A DNA stretch of 49,393 nucleotides from an uncultured Bacteroidales bacterium (GTDB taxonomy: Bacteria; Bacteroidota; Bacteroidia; Bacteroidales; UBA932): NCBI GenBank assembly GCA_905235085.1, contig CAJOKD010000023.1:1-49393 (forward strand), written 5' to 3'. A program made the position numbers and the translations under genes. Of this stretch, positions 17,860 through 26,586 are shown one piece after another. Positions within the stretch are counted from its first letter, which is position 1; every line of letters begins with the position of its first letter. A model generated the notes under the pieces. It was not told the origin of the DNA, did not search any database, and saw only the letters and a list, made by a program, of their open reading frames with translations.

Positions 17860-18435
17860 TCAGATATTCAGGTCTTCAGTGCCGTCGAAGACTTCCTTCC
17901 CGTCTTCATCGTCGTCATCCTCTTCGTCCTCATCGCCTCCGTCATCTGCTCCGTCTGAGAAATCCTCGTCGGTGAGAGATCCCCAGTCAGGCTTCTGGCC
18001 GGGCAGGTGCCGCTGGGAGTCAGGAAGGTCCTCGAACGCAACGTAACCGTTCTCGAATTCGACCGGATTCGGACCTTTCACCTCGACTATGACCGGAGAG
18101 CAGGCCGGTTTCTCGACCACGCCTTCGAATGTTATGATTACGCTCTTCCTGTTAGGGACGTCATAGAAGTAGCGGAAAGACACTATTCCGGATTCGATCG
18201 CCTGGTCGACAGTAACCTTGTCTACCGTGCCGGATCCGAGATCGAAAAGTCCGTAACGGGCCACAACGCCACCGTCACAATCGAAGGACTTGAACATAAT
18301 CAACTGATCCTGCGGGAATTCCATATCAGCACGCATCTGCTTGTGGAAATCGTACAAAGTGGCCGCGCCACTCATCTGATAGACTCTGTAGAAACCCTTG
18401 ATGCCGTCAAGGGTAACCCTGAATTGATAAACCAT
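17860..18435 (-). CDS. Plasmid pRiA4b ORF-3-like protein with acidic tail
   Basis: The 191-residue product begins MVYQFRVTLDGIKGFYRVYQ and contains TLYDFHKQMRADMEF, RYFYDVPNRKSVIITFEGV and VEFENGYVAFEDLPD. This resembles the PF07929 family (pRiA4b ORF-3 / IS1096 TnpR-like), whose function is not known. The last 40 residues are almost all Asp and Glu with Gly, a low-complexity acidic tail. The longer in-frame start (18537) would run through the promoter region, so I chose the ATG at 18435. It precedes miaA on the same strand. The acidic tail suggests binding to a basic partner, but nothing more can be read from it. Confidence 0.65.
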   Translation of the reverse strand: MVYQFRVTLDGIKGFYRVYQMSGAATLYDFHKQMRADMEFPQDQLIMFKSFDCDGGVVARYGLFDLGSGTVDKVTVDQAIESGIVSFRYFYDVPNRKSVIITFEGVVEKPACSPVIVEVKGPNPVEFENGYVAFEDLPDSQRHLPGQKPDWGSLTDEDFSDGADDGGDEDEEDDDDEDGKEVFDGTEDLNI

Positions 18436-18461
18436 AAACCGACTTTGTTCAATAGCTGATT

Positions 18462-18517
18462 CAAATTTACAAAAATTAATGAGCCGTTGCAAATTTATGT
18501 TAAAAACACTAATTTCG
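18462..18517. promoter_or_regulatory. Back-to-back divergent promoters sharing a -33 region
   Basis: On the - strand TTTG (18493-18490), a 20-base gap and TAAATTTG (18469-18462) serve the pRiA4b-like gene. On the + strand TTG (18487-18489), a 20-base gap and TAATTTCG (18510-18517) serve the IMPACT gene. The two -33 elements overlap in the 7-base word TTGCAAA, so the polymerase could probably occupy only one side at a time. Confidence 0.6.
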
Positions 18518-18527
18518 TGGTAATAGA

Positions 18528-19145
18528 ATGGACACACCGGAAAACATCATCAGGGATACCTACAAGAGCATTCCAGGCTCAGCCGAAGGGCTGTTCAAGG
18601 ACAATGGCAGCCGCTTCATATCATTTGCCTTTCCTGTCGAGACGGAGGAAGAAGTGAAGGATATCGTCAGCCGGCTCAAGAAGGAATACCACGATGCCCG
18701 CCACCACTGCTATGCCTACAGGCTCGGATATACCGGCGACCGGTTCAGGGCCAACGACGACGGCGAACCTTCCGGCTCGGCCGGCAGGCCTATCCTGGGC
18801 CAGATCGACTCCAGGGGCCTGAGTGACGTCCTGGTCGTGGTGGTCCGGTATTTCGGCGGCATCAAGCTCGGGATCCCAGGATTGATCCGCGCCTACAAGA
18901 CTTCCACCGCAGATGCCTTGGACAAGGCCGGTGTCTCGGACAAGACGGCCGGCAGCACCTACAGGCTGACTTTCTCCTACGATGTCCTTCCCCAGGTGAT
19001 GAAGATACTCAAGGATATGGACCTCAAGCAGAAGAACCAGGATTTCGGCACCGAGTGCACTCTAGACACCTGGGTACGTCTCTCTTCTGAAAATGATTTA
19101 ACGACCAAACTCTCCAACATCAACGTCTTATGCCAAAAAGTCTGA
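18528..19145 (+). CDS. YigZ/IMPACT family protein
   Basis: The 205-residue protein has the IMPACT N-terminal domain (UPF0029): FISFAFPVETEEE, then KKEYHDARHHCYAYRLG, the FRANDDGEPSGSAGRPIL loop, and VVVVRYFGGIKLGIPGLIRAY. The C-terminal domain is the shorter YigZ-type (LTFSYDVLPQVMKIL). Bacterial members may bind RNA or ribosomes by analogy with yeast Yih1, but their role is unsettled. Its last 16 bases overlap the start of pyrB in another frame, so the two are translated from one message. Confidence 0.9.
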   Translation: MDTPENIIRDTYKSIPGSAEGLFKDNGSRFISFAFPVETEEEVKDIVSRLKKEYHDARHHCYAYRLGYTGDRFRANDDGEPSGSAGRPILGQIDSRGLSDVLVVVVRYFGGIKLGIPGLIRAYKTSTADALDKAGVSDKTAGSTYRLTFSYDVLPQVMKILKDMDLKQKNQDFGTECTLDTWVRLSSENDLTTKLSNINVLCQKV

Positions 19146-20035
19146 TTTCCATCCAGGACTTCACGAAAGAAGAAATGCTCCATATCCTGGACGTAGCCCG
19201 CGAGTTCGAAGACAACCGTGAGCAGAACTTCCTCACCGGCAAGGTCATAGCCTGCCTGTTCTTCGAACCTTCCACAAGGACCAGGCTGTCTTTCGAAGCT
19301 GCAGTCAACAGGCTCGGAGCAAGGGTCATCGGCTTCCCTGACAACCGCAATACAAGCCAGACCAAGGGAGAGACCTTGGAGGATACCATACGGATAGTCT
19401 CGAATTACGTGGATATGATAGTGATGAGACATCCGATGGCAGGAGCGGCGGACATTGCTGCTTCGGTCGCCACCGTCCCGGTCATCAACGCCGGCGACGG
19501 GGCCAACCAGCATCCTACCCAGACACTCCTGGACCTTTACGCTATCCGCAAGACTCAGGGACATCTTGAGAGACTGAACGTAAACCTGGTCGGTGACTTG
19601 AAGTACGGCCGGGCCGTCCATTCCCTCGTGGACGCCCTGAGCTTCTTCAATCCGCGTTTCATGTTCACTTCCCCACAAGAGCTGACCATACCTCGGAAAT
19701 ATCTGGAAATGCTTGATATCAAGGGTATTCCATATTGCGAGACCGAGCACATCGAAGACGGTCTGAGCGACTGCGACATCCTTTATATGACCAGGGTCCA
19801 GCAGGAAAGGTTCCCTGACGTCGAAGAATATGAGAAGGTGAAGGATGTCTATCGTCTCGAGGCTTCGATGCTGGACAATGTCAAGCCGGGAATGAAGATC
19901 CTGCATCCGCTTCCGAGGGTCAACGAGATAGCGACCGATGTGGACTCCACTCCGTATGCATACTACTTCCAGCAGGCCGGAGGCGGAATGTATGTCCGCA
20001 TGGCTATAATTTCATACCTTCTCGGTTACAGATAA
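19130..20035 (+). CDS. pyrB: Aspartate carbamoyltransferase catalytic subunit
   Basis: It joins carbamoyl phosphate to aspartate, the committed step of pyrimidine synthesis. The carbamoyl-phosphate loop is FFEPSTRTRLSFE (about 44-56). MRHPMAGAAD, DGANQHPTQTLLDLY and the late HPLPRVNEI (with the closing Pro-Leu pair) are all present. At 301 residues it is full length. In many Bacteroidales a regulatory pyrI gene follows, but here it is followed by serC, so any regulatory subunit must be encoded elsewhere or be absent. Confidence 0.96.
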   Translation: MPKSLISIQDFTKEEMLHILDVAREFEDNREQNFLTGKVIACLFFEPSTRTRLSFEAAVNRLGARVIGFPDNRNTSQTKGETLEDTIRIVSNYVDMIVMRHPMAGAADIAASVATVPVINAGDGANQHPTQTLLDLYAIRKTQGHLERLNVNLVGDLKYGRAVHSLVDALSFFNPRFMFTSPQELTIPRKYLEMLDIKGIPYCETEHIEDGLSDCDILYMTRVQQERFPDVEEYEKVKDVYRLEASMLDNVKPGMKILHPLPRVNEIATDVDSTPYAYYFQQAGGGMYVRMAIISYLLGYR

Positions 20036-20037
20036 TA

Positions 20038-20069
20038 TTTGCTTTATAGTTTTACTTTATCTATATTTA
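20038..20069 (+). promoter_or_regulatory. Promoter of the serC-serA-DUF1015 operon
   Basis: TTTG at 20038-20041, a 20-base gap, then TATATTTA at 20062-20069, one base off TAnnTTTG. It predicts a start near 20072 and a 5' leader of about 60 bases that is AT-rich with no clear hairpin. Confidence 0.6.
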
Positions 20070-20130
20070 CCGACCGTTTGGTTTTGATTTAAAACTTAAA
20101 ATAACAACAATAATTAATAACAGTAATCCT

Positions 20131-21219
20131 ATGGGTAAAGTTCACGTTTTCAATGCAGGCCCTTGCCTTCTTCCGCAGGTGGTCTATGACAATTCTATCG
20201 AGGCTATCAAGGACTTCAAGGGGACTGGCGTTTCCGTCCTCAGTATATCTCACCGTACTCCCGGCTGGGACGAGACGATGGATGAATGCCGCGCACTCTG
20301 GAGGGAACTCCTCCACATCCCGGACACCCACGAGGTAGTTTTCCTTGGAGGCGGAGCATCTCTCCAGTTCCTCTATGTCGCGATGAACTACCTTGAGAAG
20401 AAGGCCGGCTATCTCGAGACCGGAGTCTGGGCGAAGAAGGCCCTCAAGGAAGCCAAGGGACTCGGAGAGTCACAGGGCGCAGTAGCCTATGCCCTCGCAA
20501 GTTCGGCAGACAGAAACTACTCCTATATTCCGAAGGGATACGAGATTCCTGCAGACTTGGACTATTTCCATATCACCACGAACAACACCATCTACGGAAC
20601 CGAGATCAAGGAAGACTATGACTGCCCTTGCCCTCTGATCGCCGATATGTCCTCCGACATTATGAGCCGTCCGGTCGATGTTTCCAAGTACGACCTCATC
20701 TACGGAGGCGCCCAGAAGAACGTAGGTCCTGCTGGCGTCATATTCGCCATCATCAAGAAGGATTCCCTCGGCAGGGTCAGCCGCTATATCCCTACGATGC
20801 TCGACTACCGCACCCACCTCGACAAACTTTCTATGTTCAACACTCCTCCGGTGTTCTCCATCTTCGTAATGAACGAAACCCTGAAGTGGATTAAGTCTAT
20901 GGGTGGCGTGGAAGCCATCGCAAAGATCGACAACGAGAAGGCCGACCTGCTCTACGGCGAGATCGACCGCAACCCTCTGTTCGTCGGTACGGCCGCCAAG
21001 GAAGACCGTTCGATTATGAACGTATGCTTCGTGATGGCTCCTGGTTTCGAGAATCTCCAGGACGAATTCATGGCCTTCTCCAAGGCACACAACATCATCG
21101 GCATCAAGGGACACCGTTCTGTCGGTGGATTCAGGGCCTCCCTCTACAACGCCTGCTCGATGGAAGACGTCCAGGCTCTCGTAGATTGTATGAAGGAATT
21201 CGAGGAACTCAAGAAATAA
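20131..21219 (+). CDS. serC: Phosphoserine aminotransferase
   Basis: This PLP enzyme transfers an amino group to 3-phosphohydroxypyruvate in serine synthesis and often also serves pyridoxine synthesis. It opens with [40 protein letters not shown] and the PLP-lysine region [12 protein letters not shown] (Lys about 197) follow, with [16 protein letters not shown] near the end. At 362 residues it is standard. It leads a three-gene unit with serA 6 bases downstream. Confidence 0.97.
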   Translation: MGKVHVFNAGPCLLPQVVYDNSIEAIKDFKGTGVSVLSISHRTPGWDETMDECRALWRELLHIPDTHEVVFLGGGASLQFLYVAMNYLEKKAGYLETGVWAKKALKEAKGLGESQGAVAYALASSADRNYSYIPKGYEIPADLDYFHITTNNTIYGTEIKEDYDCPCPLIADMSSDIMSRPVDVSKYDLIYGGAQKNVGPAGVIFAIIKKDSLGRVSRYIPTMLDYRTHLDKLSMFNTPPVFSIFVMNETLKWIKSMGGVEAIAKIDNEKADLLYGEIDRNPLFVGTAAKEDRSIMNVCFVMAPGFENLQDEFMAFSKAHNIIGIKGHRSVGGFRASLYNACSMEDVQALVDCMKEFEELKK

Positions 21220-21225
21220 CTGAAT

Positions 21226-22146
21226 ATGAAAGTATTAGTAGCAACACAGAAGCCTTTTTCCGCGGCTGCGGTAGCCGGGATAAAGGAGATAGTCGAGGGT
21301 GCCGGACACGAGTTCGCCGCTCTTGAGAAATATGCCGATGCTTCAGAGCTTGTCGCCGCTGTCGCTGACGCCGATGCTCTCATCATCCGCTCCGACAAAG
21401 TCACTCCGGAAGTCCTCGATGCAGCAAAGAAACTGAAGATCGTAGTCCGTGCAGGTGCCGGATTCGACAACGTCAACCTCGAGGCCGCGACCGCTCACAA
21501 CGTGGTAGTGATGAATACCCCGGGCCAGAACTCCAACGCTGTCGCAGAGCTTGCGGTTGCAATGATGATCTATATGTGCCGCAACCAGTTCACCCCTGCC
21601 ACGGGATGCGAGGTACAGGGCAAGAAGCTCGGTATCCAGGCATTCGGCAACGTAGGACGCCTGGTAGGCAAGAAGGCCGAAGCTCTCGGAATGAGCGTGA
21701 TGGCCATCGATCCATTCATCCCGACCGAGAAGATCCGCGAGGCAGGAGCCGAGCCGGCTGAGTCACTGGAAGCCCTTTACGGCTCCTGCGACTTCGTCTC
21801 CATCCATATTCCTGCAACTCCTCAGACAATAGGTTCCATCGGTTACGATCTCATAACCAGGATGCCTAAGGGAGCCTGCCTGGTCAACACCGCCCGCAAG
21901 GAGGTCATCGACGAGGCCGGACTGGAGAAAGCCCTCGAGGATCGCCCTGACCTGAAATACATCTCCGACGTGATGCCTGACAACTACGAGGCCCTCAAGG
22001 AGAAATTCGGTCTGCGAGTATTCTCAACCCCGAAGAAGATGGGTGCCCAGACAGCAGAGGCCAATATGAACGCCGGTCTTGCGGCTGCACGCCAGATAGT
22101 CGACTATTTCGCCACAGGCAACACCAGATTCCAAGTCAACAAGTAA
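21226..22146 (+). CDS. serA: D-3-phosphoglycerate dehydrogenase (short form)
   Basis: It oxidises 3-phosphoglycerate in the first step of serine synthesis. The Rossmann motif is IQAFGNVGRLVGKKAEALG (about 140-160). RAGAGFDNVNLEAA, HIPATPQTIGSIGYDL and CLVNTARKEVIDE are the usual substrate and NAD contacts. At 306 residues it lacks the C-terminal ACT regulatory domain, the common short type in Bacteroidota. Its stop shares one base with the start of the DUF1015 gene (TAATG). Confidence 0.95.
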   Translation: MKVLVATQKPFSAAAVAGIKEIVEGAGHEFAALEKYADASELVAAVADADALIIRSDKVTPEVLDAAKKLKIVVRAGAGFDNVNLEAATAHNVVVMNTPGQNSNAVAELAVAMMIYMCRNQFTPATGCEVQGKKLGIQAFGNVGRLVGKKAEALGMSVMAIDPFIPTEKIREAGAEPAESLEALYGSCDFVSIHIPATPQTIGSIGYDLITRMPKGACLVNTARKEVIDEAGLEKALEDRPDLKYISDVMPDNYEALKEKFGLRVFSTPKKMGAQTAEANMNAGLAAARQIVDYFATGNTRFQVNK

Positions 22147-23387
22147 TGGTACGAGTAAAACCGTTTGCGGCGATTCGTCCGCCGAAAGACATAGTCGCCG
22201 AGGTCGCAGCACCTCCGTATGATGTATTGAATTCAGTCGAGGCCAAGAAGATGGCCGGTGAGAAATCCCTCCTCCACATCACGAAGCCGGAGATCGACTT
22301 CGACCCTATCCTCGAAGACCACGACCCGCTTGTCTATGACAAGGCCGTCTGCAATTTCAAGGAGTGGCAGGCCAAGGGATGGCTCAAGCGAGATGCCAAG
22401 GAATGCTATTATGTGTATGCCCAGACGATGGAAGGCAGAACTCAGTACGGTCTCGTCCTCTGCGCCCACACGGATGACTACGCCTCCGGCAAGATCAAGA
22501 AGCACGAGCTGACCCGCAAGGACAAGGAAGACGACCGTATGGTCCACGTCCGCATCCAGAACGCCAACATCGAGCCTGTTTTCTTCGCTTACAAGGACAA
22601 CGACATCCTCAACAAGATAGTCGCACAGACAGTGACCATGGCTCCCGAATATGACTTCATCGACGAAAACAACTTCGGGCACAAGTTCTGGGTTATCGAC
22701 GACGACAAGACCATAGACCAGATCACCAGGCTCTTCACCAACGACGTGGACGCTTTCTACGTGGCGGACGGACATCACCGCACCGCTGCAGCAGCAAGGG
22801 TAGGTGCAGAGAAAAAGGCGCAGAACCCTAACCATACAGGTGACGAGGAATACAACTTCTTCATGGCCGTCGCCTTCCCTGACAGCCAGCTCAAGATACT
22901 GGATTACAACCGCGTGGTCAAGGACCTGAACGGGATGTCTTCGGAGGAGTTCCTGAAAGCTCTCGGAAAGGATTTCACCGTGAAGGAAGAAGGAACTGAA
23001 ATTTACCATCCGGACCATCTCCACAATTTCTCGATGTACCTGGACGGGAAGTGGTATTTCCTGGAAGCTCTTCCGGGAAGATATGACGACAAGGATCCGA
23101 TCGGGGTCCTAGACGTTACCATCCTTTCCAGTCTCGTCCTCGACAAGCTCCTTGGTATCAAGGACTTGCGTACGGACAAGAGGATCGACTTCGTTGGTGG
23201 TATAAGAGGCCTCGGCGAACTGTCGGCCCGTGTCGATTCCGGCGAGATGAAGGTCGCCTTCGCGCTCTATCCGGTTTCGATGAAGCAGCTCATCGACATC
23301 GCGGACACCGGCAACATAATGCCGCCGAAGACCACCTGGTTCGAGCCTAAGCTCCGTTCCGGACTATTCATCCATTCACTGGACTAA
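22146..23387 (+). CDS. DUF1015 protein linked to serine synthesis
   Basis: The 413-residue product matches DUF1015: it starts VRVKPFAAIRPP with VAAPPYDVLNS, and carries YVYAQTMEGRTQYGLV, the conserved VADGHHRTAAAARVG and FNPTTN-like later regions (ALYPVSMKQLIDIADTGN). The family is often encoded beside serA and serC and is of unknown biochemical function. The link suggests a role in serine or phosphoglycerate metabolism. It overlaps serA by one base and ends before a large hairpin at 23419-23462. Confidence 0.9.
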   Translation: MVRVKPFAAIRPPKDIVAEVAAPPYDVLNSVEAKKMAGEKSLLHITKPEIDFDPILEDHDPLVYDKAVCNFKEWQAKGWLKRDAKECYYVYAQTMEGRTQYGLVLCAHTDDYASGKIKKHELTRKDKEDDRMVHVRIQNANIEPVFFAYKDNDILNKIVAQTVTMAPEYDFIDENNFGHKFWVIDDDKTIDQITRLFTNDVDAFYVADGHHRTAAAARVGAEKKAQNPNHTGDEEYNFFMAVAFPDSQLKILDYNRVVKDLNGMSSEEFLKALGKDFTVKEEGTEIYHPDHLHNFSMYLDGKWYFLEALPGRYDDKDPIGVLDVTILSSLVLDKLLGIKDLRTDKRIDFVGGIRGLGELSARVDSGEMKVAFALYPVSMKQLIDIADTGNIMPPKTTWFEPKLRSGLFIHSLD

Positions 23388-23418
23388 CCGTTACCATTAT
23401 ATCCAGATTAGTATCGAC

Positions 23419-23462
23419 AAGAGGATGACCGACAAGTCAATTCGACTCAAGGTCATCCTCTT
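23419..23462. terminator. Bidirectional terminator-like hairpin between convergent genes
   Basis: A perfect 12-base-pair stem (AAGAGGATGACC at 23419-23430 with GGTCATCCTCTT at 23451-23462) closes a 20-base loop. It sits between the DUF1015 and GH53 genes. Poly-T on either side is weak, so termination is likely but not certain. Confidence 0.55.
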
Positions 23463-23465
23463 CAT

Positions 23466-24605
23466 CTATTGGGAGAAGACGGAGAGTATAGCAGTATTCG
23501 GGGAGAAGGTGGAGCCGGAGCGGGTGAAGGCTCCCATATCATATGCATTCCACTCTTCGTTCTTTCCGTGTTTCTTGACAGTTTTGGAATATACCGCAGG
23601 TTTCCAGGTACCGTCCACTTCGGGTTCCCAGTAAAAGATTCCGGCGCAGACTCCCGGACCAAGAGCCTTGACAGCATCGTAGAATGCCGAAGAACACTGC
23701 CAGGCCTGGGAATCCTTCTGCTTCACTCCGAATTCGGATACGACTACCTTGACTCCGAACTTGGAAGACAGCTTCTTGATATTCGCAATGGCGGAGGAGT
23801 TCACGGAAGACCAGTCCCCGTTTCCTTCAGACATCGGATAGTGTGAAAGGGCTATCATATCGAACTTCCCGCCGGCAGCTTTCAGCTTGGTGAACCACCA
23901 TTCGTTGTCCTCGTATGCGTGGTTCAGGTGAGGCATCACGTAAGCATCGGGAAACACAGCCTTGGCGGCATTGTAGCCTGACATATAAAGGGTCTCGAAG
24001 TTGTTCCACCCGCCAGGGATGTCACCCGAGGAAGTCCAAAGCTGGCCTGCCGGCCATAGCATACCGTTCCTTGTCTCGTTGCCGATCTGGATCCACTGAA
24101 GAGATACACCAGCATCCTTCAAGGCTTTGAGGACTTCCGTCGTATGGGAAGAAACCTTGTCTGTAAAGTCCATCGCAGTTTGGCCGGACCAGGAAGCAGG
24201 AATATCCTGATGAGAAGGGTCGGCGAAGAAGTCGCTATAATGGAAATCGATCATCACGGCCATACCGGCAGCGGCAGCCCTCTTGGCCATAGCCACCACG
24301 TCATCCTTGCCGCTCCAACCGTTGGCATCCAGCGGAGCCACCCAGACGCGGAGCCTGACGGAATTCATCCCCAGATTCTTCAGGACGGAGAATATCTCTG
24401 TGCCACCCTTGGAATCAGAGAACTTCATTCCGGCTTTCTCCATCTCGGACACCCAGCCTACGTCAGCTCCTTTGGCAAAAGAAACCTCCGGCACAGGATT
24501 TACCTTCGGCTCCGGCTGCGGGCCGTCACCGTTCTCGGAACCGCCGCAGCTGCACAGCAATGCGTAAACAGCGAATGCAGCGAATATCGATAGGAGCCTA
24601 TTCAT
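23466..24605 (-). CDS. GH53 endo-beta-1,4-galactanase lipoprotein
   Basis: It cleaves beta-1,4-galactan side chains of pectin (arabinogalactan type I). The 379-residue product has a lipobox (LLCSC, Cys about 20) and a Pro-rich spacer, so it should face the cell exterior or periplasm. GH53 motifs are SFAKGADVGWV, MNSVRLRVWV, MIDFHYSDFFADP, the acid/base Glu in QIGNETRNGM and the nucleophile Glu in VVSEFGVK. It ends a - strand unit that starts with uvrA, overlapping the kinase upstream by 8 bases, an odd location for a polysaccharidase, with no SusC/SusD pair beside it. Confidence 0.92.
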   Translation of the reverse strand: MNRLLSIFAAFAVYALLCSCGGSENGDGPQPEPKVNPVPEVSFAKGADVGWVSEMEKAGMKFSDSKGGTEIFSVLKNLGMNSVRLRVWVAPLDANGWSGKDDVVAMAKRAAAAGMAVMIDFHYSDFFADPSHQDIPASWSGQTAMDFTDKVSSHTTEVLKALKDAGVSLQWIQIGNETRNGMLWPAGQLWTSSGDIPGGWNNFETLYMSGYNAAKAVFPDAYVMPHLNHAYEDNEWWFTKLKAAGGKFDMIALSHYPMSEGNGDWSSVNSSAIANIKKLSSKFGVKVVVSEFGVKQKDSQAWQCSSAFYDAVKALGPGVCAGIFYWEPEVDGTWKPAVYSKTVKKHGKNEEWNAYDMGAFTRSGSTFSPNTAILSVFSQ

Positions 24606-25233
24606 CTATGTGCCTCACTTCAGGGAAAAGGCCGAAGAGTTCAGCATCGATCCTGTCCGTGATCGTCTGGAAATCCTCCGGACGGTTTTCGAATTTCACC
24701 TTGTCCACATCCACGATGAGGAGATGGCCATCATATTCCTTGATCCAGTCCTCGTAGCGCTTGTTCAGTCCGGTCAGGTAGTCTATCCTTATGCTGCTCT
24801 CATATTCCCTGCCCCTCTTCTGGATCTGCGCGACCAGGTTCGGGATGGAAGAACGGAGATATATCAGCAGGTCCGGCTTGCTGACCAGGGACATCATAAG
24901 GTCGAAAAGGTCGGAATAGTTCTCGAAGTCACGGGTGCTCATAAGGCCCATCGCGTGAAGGTTCGGAGCGAATATCCTCGCGTCTTCGTAGATGGTCCGG
25001 TCCTGGATGATGATATCGTCACAACGGGATATATCCACTACATCCTTGAACCTTTTGTTCAGGAAATAAATCTGGAGGTTGAAAGACCAACGCTCCATAT
25101 CCGCATAGAAATCAGAGAGATAGGGGTTGAAGTCGACCGACTCGAATTTGGGCGTCCACCCGTAATGGGCGGCCAGCATCTTCGTCAGGGTGGTCTTGCC
25201 ACTGCCTATGTTGCCTGCTATCGCGATATGCAT
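24598..25233 (-). CDS. Deoxynucleoside kinase, copy 1
   Basis: This 211-residue enzyme phosphorylates deoxynucleosides for dNTP salvage. The P-loop is IAGNIGSGKTTL (about 5-16), the catalytic Glu lies in FESVDFNPYLSDFY, and the substrate motif DRT is in IQDRTIYEDARIF. YLRSSIPNLVAQIQKRGREYE is the lid region with Arg. It is a clear paralogue of the gene just upstream (about half the residues identical by eye). The tandem pair is reminiscent of separate dAdo and dGuo/dCyd kinases. Which copy takes which base cannot be told. Confidence 0.93.
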   Translation of the reverse strand: MHIAIAGNIGSGKTTLTKMLAAHYGWTPKFESVDFNPYLSDFYADMERWSFNLQIYFLNKRFKDVVDISRCDDIIIQDRTIYEDARIFAPNLHAMGLMSTRDFENYSDLFDLMMSLVSKPDLLIYLRSSIPNLVAQIQKRGREYESSIRIDYLTGLNKRYEDWIKEYDGHLLIVDVDKVKFENRPEDFQTITDRIDAELFGLFPEVRHIDE

Positions 25234-25238
25234 AACTG

Positions 25239-25874
25239 TTATTGTTTTATATTGTTGTCAATTGGGAAAAGGCCGTAGAGCTCCGCGTCTATCTTGTCGG
25301 TAATGACGGCGAAATCCTCCGGACGGTTTTCAAAGTCGAGATTGTCCTTCTCGATAGTCAGCACCCTGCCTTTGTATTCGGCTATCCATTTGTCGTAGCG
25401 TTCGTTCAGGCCTGCTAGATAGTCCAGGCCGATGCTCTGCTCGTAGTCACGCCCACGTTTCTGGATCTGAGCCACGAGGTGCGGGATGGAACACTTCAGG
25501 TATATCAGGAGGTCCGGCTGGCCGGCCATAGCCGACATCACCCCGAAAAGGTCCATATAGGTCTCGTAGTCCCTCTTGGAGAGGTTACCCATAGCATAGT
25601 TGTTAGCCACGAATATGTATACACCTTCGAAGAGGGTCCTGTCTTGGATAATGACGTCGTTGCTCTTGGATATGGCCAGGACATCCTTGAACCTTTGCGC
25701 CAGGAAATAAGTCTCGAGATTGTACGACCACCTCGGAATATCCTTGTAATAATCTTCGAGGTACGGGTTGTACGTAACCGACTCGAACTTCGGCGTCCAT
25801 CCGTAGTGGTCCGCCAGCATCCTGGTCAGGGTGGTCTTGCCGCAACCTATGTTTCCTGCTATTCCTATATGCAT
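25239..25874 (-). CDS. Deoxynucleoside kinase, copy 2
   Basis: The second of two adjacent deoxynucleoside kinases, also 211 residues and colinear with its neighbour. The P-loop is IAGNIGCGKTTL, then FESVTYNPYLEDYY, IQDRTLFEGVYIF and YLKCSIPHLVAQIQKRGRDYE. Differences cluster around the substrate pocket (EDARIF versus EGVYIF, ERWSFNLQ versus PRWSYNLE), fitting diverged base preference. It lies 1 base after the MBL hydrolase and 5 bases before copy 1. Confidence 0.93.
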   Translation of the reverse strand: MHIGIAGNIGCGKTTLTRMLADHYGWTPKFESVTYNPYLEDYYKDIPRWSYNLETYFLAQRFKDVLAISKSNDVIIQDRTLFEGVYIFVANNYAMGNLSKRDYETYMDLFGVMSAMAGQPDLLIYLKCSIPHLVAQIQKRGRDYEQSIGLDYLAGLNERYDKWIAEYKGRVLTIEKDNLDFENRPEDFAVITDKIDAELYGLFPIDNNIKQ

Positions 25875-25875
25875 C

Positions 25876-26556
25876 TTACGGGAGTATTTCTGTTTCAGGT
25901 TCGTTGAAAGGCTGGAGGAAAGGATTGTGGGTCCGCTCGTCAGCTATGCTGGTCATCCCTCCGTGGCCCGGAAGGACGTCTATGTCGCCCGGAAGCCCCA
26001 TAAGCTTGTCCATCACGCTCACTATCTCCTGGTCGTAGTCCCCTCCCATATGGTCGGTCCTGCCGATGGTTCCAGCAAAGAGGGTGTCTCCGGAAAGCAT
26101 TACCTTGTCAGTCGAATCGAGGAAACACACGCTTCCGGGAGTATGCCCGGGCGTCCATATTACCTTGAACGGGGAATCGGGAAGGGCATCCAGGACTTCT
26201 CCGTCCTCGAGGTCGAGCGTCTTGAAAGAACTGTCGGGCGCATCCAGGAGCACGCTTGCCGCAAAAATGTGGTCGTTCTCGAGTATGACCTTGTCGTCCG
26301 GGTGCATCCGGACAGGGGTGGAATACTCACGGACTATCCGGGCGACACCGTAAACGTGGTCGAAATGGCCGTGAGTAAGCCATATCTCCTTCGGCTTGAG
26401 CTGCTTGTCGCTGATGTACGAGAACAGGCTGTCACTTTCTTCGTCAGTATAGGGACTCGGATCGACCAAGATGCATTCTCCCGCCCGGTTCCACATCAGA
26501 TAGGTGTTCTCACGGAAAGGATTGAAGCAAAAAGCCTTTATGTTGATCTCGTGCAT
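25876..26556 (-). CDS. MBL-fold metal-dependent hydrolase (glyoxalase II-like)
   Basis: The 226-residue protein has the metallo-beta-lactamase fold: THGHFDHVYG (HxHxDH metal ligands), WTPGHTPGSVCFL, MLSGDTLFAG and VLPGHGGMTSI. This is the set used by hydroxyacylglutathione hydrolase-like and related thioester hydrolases, but it lacks the C-terminal glutathione-binding domain of classical GloB, so the substrate is unknown. It sits 30 bases after uvrA and 1 base before the first deoxynucleoside kinase. Confidence 0.88.
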   Translation of the reverse strand: MHEINIKAFCFNPFRENTYLMWNRAGECILVDPSPYTDEESDSLFSYISDKQLKPKEIWLTHGHFDHVYGVARIVREYSTPVRMHPDDKVILENDHIFAASVLLDAPDSSFKTLDLEDGEVLDALPDSPFKVIWTPGHTPGSVCFLDSTDKVMLSGDTLFAGTIGRTDHMGGDYDQEIVSVMDKLMGLPGDIDVLPGHGGMTSIADERTHNPFLQPFNEPETEILP

Positions 26557-26586
26557 TACTACAAATTTACTGAATAATTCGGTAAA

